IMG/VR virus record: IMGVR_UViG_3300032311_000326 | Location: 1-38,326 of that record | Strand: one strand, 5' to 3' | DNA: 38,326 bases | Source of the DNA: a virus | Part shown: positions 23,829 through 33,400 of the stretch, piece after piece | How the letters are laid out: every line of letters begins with the position of its first letter | Position numbering within the stretch: position 1 is the stretch's first letter | Made by a program: the position numbers and the translations under genes | Notes under the pieces: generated by a model | What the model was told of the DNA's origin: nothing | Databases searched by the model: none | The model's input: only the letters and a program-made list of their open reading frames with translations

Positions 23829-24400
23829 TATCTTCTTCCTCTCGAATCATGGCAATTCGCATGACAACTAGAATGACATACATCCACCTGTATAGTTGTG
23901 GTATTAGCAAGATTCATGTTATATTCTGTTTGTAAATTTGTAAAAAATGTTTCTAAATTTGTCTGAGATATTGTTTGTCCGGTTTCCACACTAGAAGTAT
24001 TAACAGAACTTAACGTTTGTCTATAACTATTATCCAAATATGATTTCGCAGTAGTGTCAAAAATATAACCTGGATTAGGATAACTTCCTGTATTTCCTCC
24101 ACCACCTGTAACATTTAATATTGCTCTTAAATTTCTTATGTTAGTATAAAGAGCTGTTTCAGTTAATAAAGCATTTACAATGTTAGAAGCTGTAATAGTA
24201 TCTCCTGTAACTCCTATAGAAGCACCTGTAGCTGTTATCGTTGTTCCTACAGTTGTGCCTCCAAAAGTAGCATCCGGCATTTGACTAAAAGGTTTACTAT
24301 TTGTTCCCCATATAATATTTGAATTTGCTGTATCAGTTACAAAATCTTTAAATCTATCCACAATATTCTGTGATGTGATAGGATTATTTAATGTTGTCAT
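23828..24400 (-). CDS. Virion-like protein with C-terminal Cys-His repeat tail (candidate modified substrate)
   Basis: The protein has 190 residues. The body (residues 1-172) is Thr/Ser/Asn-rich, with RFKDFVTDTANSNIIWGTN near the start and GSYPNPGYIFD in the middle, in the style of phage structural proteins. It has no Cys and no His. The end reads CHSSCHANCHDSRGRR (175-190): Cys175, 179 and 183 are each followed by His, with a period of four. Its start overlaps the SPASM gene upstream by 17 nt and its stop overlaps the next start (TAATG). A short Cys-rich tail beside radical SAM maturases is the layout of a RiPP-type precursor, although here the 'leader' would be a whole virion-like protein. 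The role as enzyme substrate is inference. Confidence 0.8.
   Translation of the reverse strand: MTTLNNPITSQNIVDRFKDFVTDTANSNIIWGTNSKPFSQMPDATFGGTTVGTTITATGASIGVTGDTITASNIVNALLTETALYTNIRNLRAILNVTGGGGNTGSYPNPGYIFDTTAKSYLDNSYRQTLSSVNTSSVETGQTISQTNLETFFTNLQTEYNMNLANTTTIQVDVCHSSCHANCHDSRGRR
23831..23842 (-). promoter_or_regulatory. Ribosome binding site inside RGRR codons
   Basis: AGAGGAAGAAGA encodes Arg-Gly-Arg-Arg at the end of the Cys-His-tailed protein. It also lies directly before the TAATG overlap, providing AGGA/GGAAG for the gene starting at 23828. Confidence 0.6.
23831..23878 (-). other. C-terminal (Cys-His-x-x)3-type motif, candidate core peptide
   Basis: Sixteen codons encode CHSS, CHAN, CHDS, RGRR. 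These hold every Cys and every His of the 190-residue protein. The spacing is C-x3-C, not the C-x2-C-H of c-type haem sites. Confidence 0.7.
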
Positions 24401-25421
24401 ATTTTATATTACTTTTTAGTTCCTTCATTAGACTTTTTGGCGCTCCACACACATCGCCTTGCCAAGCAAGTTGATGGCAATCGCCTCCACAAAACTCAAA
24501 AACCTCACAAGAAAAACATATCGGGTTTCTCGAAGTTTCACAAGCAATGTTTTCTATTCTAACTGGACTATTTATAATGGTTTGTATATCGTCATTTATA
24601 GTACCAAAAGAGAATTCCGGCGCAGAATTGGGGCATCCTGATATTGTACCATCAGCATTTATTGTAAATATCTTTTGTTCACAATCTCTACAAAACGTAC
24701 CACCCTTTAAAAACCCTGTTTCAAATTTATTATATATAATTTCTAAAGTCTCATTATCAAACCAACCTCTACAATTAAATTCTTTTGATTGATGGTGCAT
24801 TTTTAAAAACCATTTGTCCTGTTCTATGTTATCAGGAAATATCTCAGGATGTAGTTTAGCATTACCATTACCCGTTAATCTTTCAAATGATGCCTCTTGT
24901 ACTCCCAACTCTTTAATCCATTTTAATAATTCAATTGGTTCAATTGATATAGTATCTTTAGTTACACTGATAAACAATTTAATTGTAACTCCTTTATTTA
25001 ATAAATCCTTTACGTTTTTTTTCCACAAATTATATTGTGCATCATTTTCAAATCTTATTTTAGGATCCCAACTAGTACCCATGCGGCTATTTAAGGGGCC
25101 TTTTATAAATTCGTAATGTTCTTCTTTTAATTTAAAAACAAGATTTGAAGTTATTCCCCATGACATGTTGGGCCACAATTCTTTACATTCTTCATATACT
25201 TTATTCATATGAGATACTGGCGCCAAGAAAGGTTCTCCGCCGTGAAATTCTAAATGAATTGTATCTTCATTTTTATTAAAATATTGTCTAAATTTTTTTA
25301 TGAAATCTATTGTTTTCAAATGATTGAAGTAAATTTTTTTACCATTAATACCACTAGTAAAACAATGTTTGCAATTCAATTGACAAGTTTCAGTTGTCTT
25401 TAAATAAAACATCCAATTCAT
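24384..25421 (-). CDS. Radical SAM/SPASM protein (peptide/sulfatase-maturase-like)
   Basis: The protein has 345 residues and is the most canonical maturase of the cassette. CQLNCKHC is at Cys13, 17 and 20; EFHGGEPF carries the GGEP motif (61-64); the SPASM region has C244-x2-C247, Cys263 after INADGTISG, C302-x2-C-x5-C-x3-C315, and Cys325. The arrangement is that of anaerobic sulfatase-maturase-like and RiPP-modifying enzymes with two auxiliary 4Fe-4S clusters. Its ATG overlaps the cupin stop (TAATG) and its 3' end overlaps the Cys-His-tailed gene by 17 nt, making that protein its likeliest substrate. No peptide-binding RRE domain is visible. Confidence 0.92.
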   Translation of the reverse strand: MNWMFYLKTTETCQLNCKHCFTSGINGKKIYFNHLKTIDFIKKFRQYFNKNEDTIHLEFHGGEPFLAPVSHMNKVYEECKELWPNMSWGITSNLVFKLKEEHYEFIKGPLNSRMGTSWDPKIRFENDAQYNLWKKNVKDLLNKGVTIKLFISVTKDTISIEPIELLKWIKELGVQEASFERLTGNGNAKLHPEIFPDNIEQDKWFLKMHHQSKEFNCRGWFDNETLEIIYNKFETGFLKGGTFCRDCEQKIFTINADGTISGCPNSAPEFSFGTINDDIQTIINSPVRIENIACETSRNPICFSCEVFEFCGGDCHQLAWQGDVCGAPKSLMKELKSNIKYDNIK

Positions 25422-25870
25422 TAATTAAATCCTATACTTAATGCCCAAGTATCAGAAGTACTATCAACCTTATGTTTAGCTCCTTTAGGTATTAAAATTG
25501 CTTGTTCTTCTTTTACTAAAATAAGATGATTGTCCGAATAAACTTTTTTTGATCCTTTTACAATATATAAAAGAACGTTAGTATTATCGGTGTGTTCTTT
25601 AAAAGAAAATCCTCCGTATTGATTGTAAAAAAGATGAACAGTATTTACTTTATGATCTAAATTAAAATCTTTTAATATCTTTAAATGAAATGTTTTATCT
25701 TCTAAACCTTCAATTTTTATGTGAGGCATATCTTTATATGTTTTAATCCAATTGCCATAAGTTATTTCATCTTTAACTTTATAGTCTTTGCCTTCTTTGT
25801 CTATATAAATTATTTGATTATTTTCGTACCTAGAAAAGGAAACTATCTCATCATTTAAAACTTTAATCAT
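25421..25870 (-). CDS. Cupin/JmjC-like Fe-binding protein
   Basis: The protein has 149 residues. The C-terminal 70 residues form a cupin core: FKEHTDNTNVLLYIVKGSKK supplies His93 and Asp95 (HxD), and AILIPKGAKHKV supplies His133. An HxD...H set is typical of cupin or JmjC-type Fe(II) oxygenases, but a simple sensor or binding role is also possible. It is the first gene of the cassette. Its start codon lies inside a 12-bp inverted repeat, with no Shine-Dalgarno sequence in front, and its stop overlaps the start of the SPASM gene. Confidence 0.75.
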   Translation of the reverse strand: MIKVLNDEIVSFSRYENNQIIYIDKEGKDYKVKDEITYGNWIKTYKDMPHIKIEGLEDKTFHLKILKDFNLDHKVNTVHLFYNQYGGFSFKEHTDNTNVLLYIVKGSKKVYSDNHLILVKEEQAILIPKGAKHKVDSTSDTWALSIGFN

Positions 25871-25894
25871 ACTGTAATATTTAGTATGATTAAA
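25862..25894 (-). promoter_or_regulatory. 12-bp inverted repeat hairpin over the cupin start codon
   Basis: On the minus strand TTTAATCATACT, a 9-nt loop, and AGTATGATTAAA form a perfect 12-bp stem. It begins right after the stop codon of the upstream fibre gene and holds the ATG of the cupin gene in its second arm. No U-tract follows, so it does not look like a classic terminator. It could limit translation of the cassette's first gene or protect the 5' end of a processed mRNA. Confidence 0.6.
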
Positions 25895-27226
25895 TTATAG
25901 TATAATTGCCTCTATTAGGCCTTTTTCATTATCTTCTAATGCGATAGCAAATACTTTAGTAAATTCTTCACTAATAGTTGTAGCAAAACCACCATTGCCG
26001 GCAACCAACTCATCACCTTTTTTAACAGCACCAACAACTTTTACTTTAACACGTCCTTTTAATGCAATTGGTTGGCCTTTAGCTTGAGAGTTCATTAAAA
26101 AAGCAGGCCTATCAGATATAACACCAAGAGCTCTTTTACCAACAAAACACTCTGTAACTTCTTTTTCTCCGCCCACCATTACGACAGTACCAACATCATA
26201 AAGTTTGTCAGTTTCATAAATCTCAGCTAAATCGGCATATCGTGCTTGTGTAGCTGTTGTAGATAATATATTCGTTGATGGATTGTATGATAAACTTGTA
26301 TCTGTTTCTAAACTTTGATTGCCTGTAGCTGTATCAGAAAAAACCAAATAAACTGTTTCATTATTTGAATTATTAGCTCCCAATGTAACAGCAGTAGCTA
26401 TTGAAGCTATACCTGTAAAATTAGTAGCAGTTACGGTACCAAAAGTAACACTATCAGTAGATACGTTTAATTTAGCTCCTCTAATCGTGTTATCAGCAAT
26501 ATCACCATTTACAATTGTAGCATCAGCAATCATAGCACTTGTAACTGTGCCTGTGTCGCCTGTAGTAACTATTGTTCCAGTTATGTTTGGTATTGTAATT
26601 GTTCTATCTGCTGTTGGATCAACAACAACTAAAGTTGTTTCAAAATTGTCAGCTGTAGATCCTTCAAATTGAATTCCTGCTGAACCTGTTAAAACTAAAT
26701 CTGTACCTTGAATTGTAGAAGAACCTGTAATAGTAGTTCCTGAAATAGCACCTGTTGAAGTTACAGAAGTTGATGACACACTACCATTAACATTTAAAGA
26801 GTCATTAATTCTAACTGTGGTAGAATCTGTTGATCTAATATTGTTTCCGCTAATTTCTATTGTGCCTAATGTATGTAGTGTTCCTGTAGTTGTTAAATTT
26901 CCAGGTAATGTTACGTTAGTCGGAAAACTTAAAGTTAGAGTACGTGTAGGACTTACAACAGCATTAATTTGATTTGTTGTGCCAAGTACTGTTAATGTTT
27001 GACCAGAACTAATAGTTTGAGTGGTATTAGCAGAATCTTTAATACTAAAACCTCCAGCAGCAAAAGCAACAGCTGCCAATTCAACTACAGCTCCAACCAC
27101 AGAAGTTGAGGATATACCTGCTGGTGCTAGTAAAGCAGGATCACCAAAATCGTTTGTAGTTAAGTTGTTTAACTTAACTCGCATCTGTTCTAGTGTATCT
27201 GTAGTATTAATTACTGTGTATGCCAT
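25895..27226 (-). CDS. Tail fibre-like structural protein
   Basis: The protein has 443 residues. The head (MAYTVINTTDTLEQMRVKLN) and the middle (Ser/Thr/Gly-rich beta repeats, for example GTLHTLGTIEISGNNIRST and SLNVNGSVSSTSVTST) look like a beta-structured fibre. The last 120 residues, from ARYADLAEIYETDKLYDVGT through GVISDRPAFLMNSQ to the alternating KGRVKVKVVGAVKKGDELV region, match a C-terminal domain widespread in phage tail fibres. No intrinsic chaperone cleavage site is obvious. It lies 3 nt downstream of a small coiled-coil gene and is the last structural gene before the accessory cassette. Confidence 0.82.
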   Translation of the reverse strand: MAYTVINTTDTLEQMRVKLNNLTTNDFGDPALLAPAGISSTSVVGAVVELAAVAFAAGGFSIKDSANTTQTISSGQTLTVLGTTNQINAVVSPTRTLTLSFPTNVTLPGNLTTTGTLHTLGTIEISGNNIRSTDSTTVRINDSLNVNGSVSSTSVTSTGAISGTTITGSSTIQGTDLVLTGSAGIQFEGSTADNFETTLVVVDPTADRTITIPNITGTIVTTGDTGTVTSAMIADATIVNGDIADNTIRGAKLNVSTDSVTFGTVTATNFTGIASIATAVTLGANNSNNETVYLVFSDTATGNQSLETDTSLSYNPSTNILSTTATQARYADLAEIYETDKLYDVGTVVMVGGEKEVTECFVGKRALGVISDRPAFLMNSQAKGQPIALKGRVKVKVVGAVKKGDELVAGNGGFATTISEEFTKVFAIALEDNEKGLIEAIIL

Positions 27227-27229
27227 TTT

Positions 27230-27448
27230 TTATTTTTTTATAACCTCTTTTAATAAATTTTTAATTTCTTGTAATTCAGTCTTTAAAGTATTTATTTCTT
27301 TAACAGCATTTCTTATTTCATCACTTTGTTTTTCACGAGATTTAATTCTATTCATATACAACTGATATTCTGTTTTATTGGTATTAATAATAGCATTAGA
27401 ATTTGTATCTCTAACCAATGAATCGTGTCCTTGTACTTTTAATCTCAT
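27230..27448 (-). CDS. Small coiled-coil structural protein
   Basis: The protein has 72 residues. MRLKVQGHDSLVRDTNSNAI forms a short head, followed by a helix with heptad spacing (residues about 35-72, ending NLLKEVIKK). Proteins with this head occur next to baseplate and fibre genes in T4-like marine phages. The gene is packed 1 nt after the large DUF4815-type gene and 3 nt before the fibre gene. It is probably a small trimeric or adaptor component of the baseplate or fibre; this is inferred from position and composition. Confidence 0.75.
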   Translation of the reverse strand: MRLKVQGHDSLVRDTNSNAIINTNKTEYQLYMNRIKSREKQSDEIRNAVKEINTLKTELQEIKNLLKEVIKK

Positions 27449-27449
27449 A

Positions 27450-30400
27450 CTAAGCCGCTAAAGCAATTCCTCTTAAATCCCTTATAATTGGAGGATAAGA
27501 AGAAATCGATCCTTTCATAACTATTTTAATTTGAAATGCTGTAAATTCTTTAACACCCGTTACTGAATATTTGTACTCTTTAAATGTAAAATCATCTTCT
27601 GAAGGAGTTACAGAAATATCTTCACTACCATCTATATTAAATGGAATCCATGATAAATCATTTATATTTCTAACCTCAGCCGAACTTGTTGTTCTGTAAT
27701 AAACTTTTACAGAAGAACTTGATCTAACATTCTGAGTTAATCTTACGTCTAATGAAGTAGAAGAATTTTCTAAAATTACTGATCTAGTCAAATAAACTGC
27801 TGATGAAGATGTTCCTGTTGAACTTGTATCAGAAACAAAATTTGGTGTATTTCCTGAAGTAGGATTATTTAATCTGTTCTGTACAGCGACCATACTAATA
27901 CGTTTGATATCTAGTACAGGAGAAAGTTTGGTATTAGTTGTTCTTAAAGATAAGTTTACAAATAAAGATTTATTTCCTGACATTTCATTTGTTTCATTTA
28001 TAGAACTCGCAACCAATTGAGGAGATGTAAAGTAAATATTATCTCCTGTATTTACATTTATAGAATTTGAAGCTGAACTTAAACTAAATTCTGTTTCTGT
28101 ACCATGTATTGATTTACCAGTAGTTGTTCTCATAGTATAATCTAATCTTGTTCCAGGAACTGTTAAAGTTCCAAAATTTAAACAAGCAACATCAAATAAT
28201 CTATTTTGAGTTACTGTAACTGTTGCGCCACCAATATCTCCTGTAGAGGTTGCTGTACCAGCTGTCGTAATATCATAACTATCTAGTGTTACATTTGAAA
28301 TACTTGTATATGTTCCATTAATTTGAGTATGTGTAATACCATTATATGTGCCAGCAACAACACCAGAAATTGTAACGTTGTTACTTATTCCGTGCATTCC
28401 GTGATTTTTATGGAATACTCTTATTACTCCTGAAGTATTTGTTGTTCTTAAAGAATTTGTAGGTAATGTTCTTGTAGGTAAAGCATCATTAACCAATGTA
28501 ACTGCTCCTGTTACATTTTCAAATTCCGCTCTATTAATTTTAAATTTTATATCTTCCATTTGTTCTGCTGTCCAAGTAGAACCATTTTGAGACTTAAACA
28601 AAACTCCAGCATAAGGATTTTGAGATATTGTTCTATCTGATCCTATTTGAGTGTCTCCAAGTCGTGCAACAAAAGCATTATATTTGTTACAGTTACTTAA
28701 TAAACAAAAAGAATATTCGGTTTTCTCTTGTAAATAAACAGGAGAAGGAAAAGTAAATTTAGTTGCAACAGTAGCATTATCGCTTATATTAACTTGACTA
28801 GGATTTAAAACAACCTCTCCAAATGGAATAATTGTACGAGAAGGATAACCATTTACAACTTCTCTAATCTGTAACGTAACAGGAATATTTTCATCTTTTG
28901 ATTGAAAATAAATTTCAATAGATGTTACGAATACGCCACCCACATCATCAACCAAGAATGTTTGTGCAATTGGATCAATCCACTGTATAACTTCTGTCGT
29001 TGTTCTTGTAGATGTTCTTGTAATATTTCTAGTATCATTGACTGTTTGTCTAACTAATTGCGGTTCTCTCGTTGATACAATAGTATTTTGTACCGTTTCT
29101 AAAGAACCTTTAGCAATATAGTCTGCCTCAGCTGATGTTTCTACATCTGAAGAAGAATTAGTTGATGAACTTGTTAATCTGAATAATCTTTGACCGGTTC
29201 TCCATCTAGGATTAGAAGCTACAGTTGAGTCAGGTATAGAAAAAGTTCCTGATACAGAACCATTCACATCTGTTATTAAATTTCCTCCTAAAGAACCTCC
29301 TGTTGGTGTAACATATGCGGTAATAGAAATATTATCAAAATAAGGATAAACTCTTGTATTTGGTTTTAATCTAGTAGCAGTAAAATTAATTGTTCTACTT
29401 CTAATGAAAGGTATAAATGCTATATTAATTATTTTATCTCCTAAAGATGTTCTTATAACTTGAGGAACAATTGCTGATCTAATACCAGTTCTTGTTTGAG
29501 AAACTGCTTGTGCTGTAGTTGTTGTAAAATCTCCAAATCTAACTGTTGTTCCTCCAACTCTTCCAATATATGAATTAGTTTGTTCTGTAGATTCTGAAGG
29601 AGTTCCTTGCCAAAAATCTTGCCATTCATTCCACACAGTATCAATTTCAACACTTTCTAAATTAGGATTTCCTAAATTAGAAACCATAGTATCAAATCCA
29701 CCTTGTTCATTAATTAATAAATCAGGAGCTCTATTTGTTTCTTTCCATTCATCTCCTGGAGGATCAAGAGTAATAGAACCTGCCCAAGTAAAAACATTAA
29801 AAGGATTTACATTTATATATTTACTAGCGTAAGGTTGATTGATCAAAGTTGTTTCTGTATAAGGTAAAGTAATTAAGTCTCCTGTTTTTTGATAACCAGC
29901 TGATGTTCTGTTTGCATTTGTAACAGTAGTATTTCCTACATTAGTAGCTTCAGTTAATTGTACAGATTCGGAATTAAACATTGGTCTAACGTATCCTCCT
30001 GCCATGTCCATAGAACATTTGTAATCTAAATTGCCCACATCTCCTATACCGTGGCCTGTAAAATTATCTACTATAAATCCATTTTTAAATCTATCAAATC
30101 CTTCAGCATCTTGTATTTGTAATGATTGAGCATTTGCTTCCAACAAAGATAATTGTGTATAATATTCAACATTAGAAATTCTTTTTTCTAAAGCACCAAT
30201 ATCTCTCATTGTATATCGTTTATTATCTATTTTTTTAATTTTTAAATCCGAAGTGTTCAATGTATAAGCATTCAAAAATATGGTATAAAGGTGCATAGCA
30301 TTTTCAAGACCTTTAGGTATTTGAGGATTTAAAGAACTAGAACCTGTTACTATTTTAAAATTGCCATCTTTGTCTAAAAATACTTTATCTGTTCTTGGTA

Positions 30401-33400
30401 GATAATATTCTAAATCTGTACTAATATCGGAACCAAATTGTACAATATCAATTATAGAAGCTCCTGTTCCACTATATTGTCTATCTTGTCCTGAACTTGT
30501 AATTGTTGATGCGTCATCAACTCTAGGTCTAAAATCTAAACAGTCTCTTAATTTATATGTTTTGCCTGTAGTATCAGAAGTATATTCGGTTATATTTTCA
30601 TAATCAGCAGATCCTGAATAAGAATCGATATCAAAATAATCTCCTGAACCGTGAGAATAATAATTAAAATCTATTAATAAACGTCCAGTAGGAGTTATAG
30701 AACCTGTTTTTAATTTAATTCTACCAATGTCATAAAAATTGTCTCTTTGTCCATCATCTAATATAAATCTATCTGTAACATTTGTATTTGAAGAAGTAGC
30801 ATTTGTAGAAAAATCTGCCGACATGTAAATATTATTAATAGAAAAAATGTCCGCTTTTCCTAAACTAATAATACCAGATTGTATCTCTGATTGACTTGAT
30901 GCTTGTTTTGTAACATTTTCGTTAAGTGTTTTTGTTTTAGATCCTGCTACCGAACGATTAATAGTAGCTAATATTTTAATTTTAGCATTAGAATAATTTG
31001 TTCCGAAATTTAAAGTTAAAGTTTTTCCTGTAGGCGAACCTCCTAAAGTAAATATAGGACTGCCGTTATGATTGTTCCCAGAAAGACTTAATACATCTCC
31101 TACAGCTCCAGCAGTTGCTGAACCAATACTCATTATAGAAACAGAAAAATCTTTTTCAGTTAGACTAGAAAATATTTCATTAGTTCCAGCAGTAATAGTA
31201 GCACTACCTGATGATAGTGTTGCTGTAAAATGTCGTCTTACCTTAAAGTTTGTATCAGTAATACCGCCATTGGCCGTTGTTTTTAATGTTTTAATAACAT
31301 TATAAGGTAATTCAAATATTGAAATATTTTTATTTGAACCTTGTAATTTTCCTCTTTTTCTTACTGCTATAGTTTTTGTAGATACATCAGAAGCTCCTAC
31401 GGCTGTTGACAATTCTAAACTTGTATTAGATGAAATAGATTCAACTATTCTAGTTATTGAACTTCCTGCGTCTGTAGTAAATGTAATATTATCTCCAATT
31501 CTTAATTCGGAGGTAAATAGTGTACCGAATCCTGTTACTGCTGTTCCGTTATTAGCTACTGATAGTGAACCAAATATTGTATAATTATCTCCGTAAGTAG
31601 AATTTGTGGAAACATCAGCAGTGTATGTTGGAGAACCTGACATACCAATTTGTTTTACTGAAGTAAAATCAAAAGTTTGTACACCATTAAATCCATATCT
31701 ATTATCTTGAATAACAGATGTCAATGATGAAGAAGCTCCTGTTATTGTTTCACCAGCAACAAAAGTTCCAGTTACATTATTAAGTACCACAACTCCATGT
31801 GCAGCTGTTGGAGCTGAACTATAAGCAGTTACGTTTATTGAAGATGTTCCTGTTGAATCGTATAATTGAAAAGTGTTTGTAGTAGGATTTTTTACTGTAA
31901 ATACAGTTCCACTAGAATAAGCAGCACTACTGATTGAGAACGAACCGCCAGTTAATGTAATTTGTTGTCCTTCTCTAAATGAATGTGAATTTAATGTTAC
32001 AACGCCCGGATTTGCAACCGAAATACTAGTAACAGCTGAAGTTTTTATAGAATCTAAAGATTGAACATAGCCATAAGCTCCTGAAGTACCACCTGTTACT
32101 TTTTCTCCATCTGTAAAATCTATTGCTGTTTTAATGTTCAAGTGTGTAAACATTTCTATATCAAATAGATAATGTTTGTAAACAGCACTTGTTAAAGAAG
32201 AACTAGCAAATATATTTGAACTTGCCGTTCCACTATTTAATTCGAATCCTCTCGATTTGGCTCTACCTATTTGTGGTACAGTTACACCAACAGTTGATTG
32301 TTCTGTTCCTCTCGATACTGTTGCCGTATCGTATAGATTTATATTTTTAAAAGCTTCTACATCACTAGATACAAATCCTATATCAGGTGTGCCATACACA
32401 TTAGTTACATTAATATAGTTTTCCACATCAAATCTTGTATTAAAATTATTTTCCGAATCAAAATCTCTAGCTTTATTTACATCTATAAAAGTTGTTCCAA
32501 TAGTTTCTATTTCATATCCTTTAACATAAGCTTTTCCTGGTCCAACACCTATTGCTAATTTTGCTGGATCTCCACCTTGATCTAAAGTGTATATACCTCT
32601 ATTATTACCATCTACAATATGTTCCCTAATATCTAAATCAAAATCTCTAACGCTGTAGTCTCCTGATTCGTCATATGTTCTTCTTGCCATATTATCTTCT
32701 AATACAGCATAATTTGTTCTAGTAACTTGATTTAATCTAATACCATTTGATAATCTTAATAATTCAACAAAACTAGCGTCATCTGTTGATGTTAATGTTC
32801 TTTTAGCTAATGTTAAATCTATTTTAAACCTATCAGCTCCTGGCGCATTTTCGTTTGATGAACCTTGAGCGTTATCAACTAAAGAAACATCATCATTTGA
32901 TGTTACAAAACTTTCAGTTATAGTTAATCCAATTCTATAACTAGGTGTATTTGTATATTTGTCTAATATTAAAGTTTGTTCTGTTACTGATACGTGAAAT
33001 CCATTAATATAATAAACGCCAGCAGCAATGTTGGCAGCAGAACCAGTAGCTGTTGAATTTACAACAGCCGTAGCTAAAATTGAAGCACTACCAATTAAAG
33101 TAGCGTTTATAGTTTCACCAGAAGAAAATGCTATTGATGTATTATTTGTTCCTGTTTTATTATATTTTACATATAAAGTATCAGGATCTGTTCCATTATT
33201 TGCGACAGCATTAACACAAATACCTATAACTCCAGAAGTAACGCCTGTTATTTGTTTACCAATGTAATCTGATATTGATGAATACGTTTTAGATGTAAGT
33301 TTAACAGCATAATAGTTTAAATCAAATCCAATTTCTCCTGGAATAACCATTGCTCCTTTTTCAAAAAGGTGATCTGATACTCTTTCAATTTGGTTTTGAA

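Larger units (their letters stand above)
14164..25870 (-). other. Accessory cassette: radical SAM / Fe-oxygenase gene cluster
   Basis: Fifteen same-strand genes sit between structural genes, with overlaps or gaps of at most about 25 nt. They comprise five radical SAM enzymes, four 2OG/Fe(II) oxygenase-like proteins, one HxD...H cupin, four unknowns and one Cys-His-tailed virion-like protein. The packing suggests one transcript. Function is discussed in the findings. Confidence 0.75.

Noticed and set aside
23831-23878. c-type haem-binding sites in the Cys-His tail
   Set aside because: Spacing is C-x3-C-H, not C-x2-C-H, and the protein has no secretion signal, so a cytochrome is unlikely.
25894-25899. 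sigma70 -10 box TATAAT just upstream of the cassette on the minus strand
   Set aside because: No -35-like hexamer is found 16-18 nt upstream, so it is probably chance.
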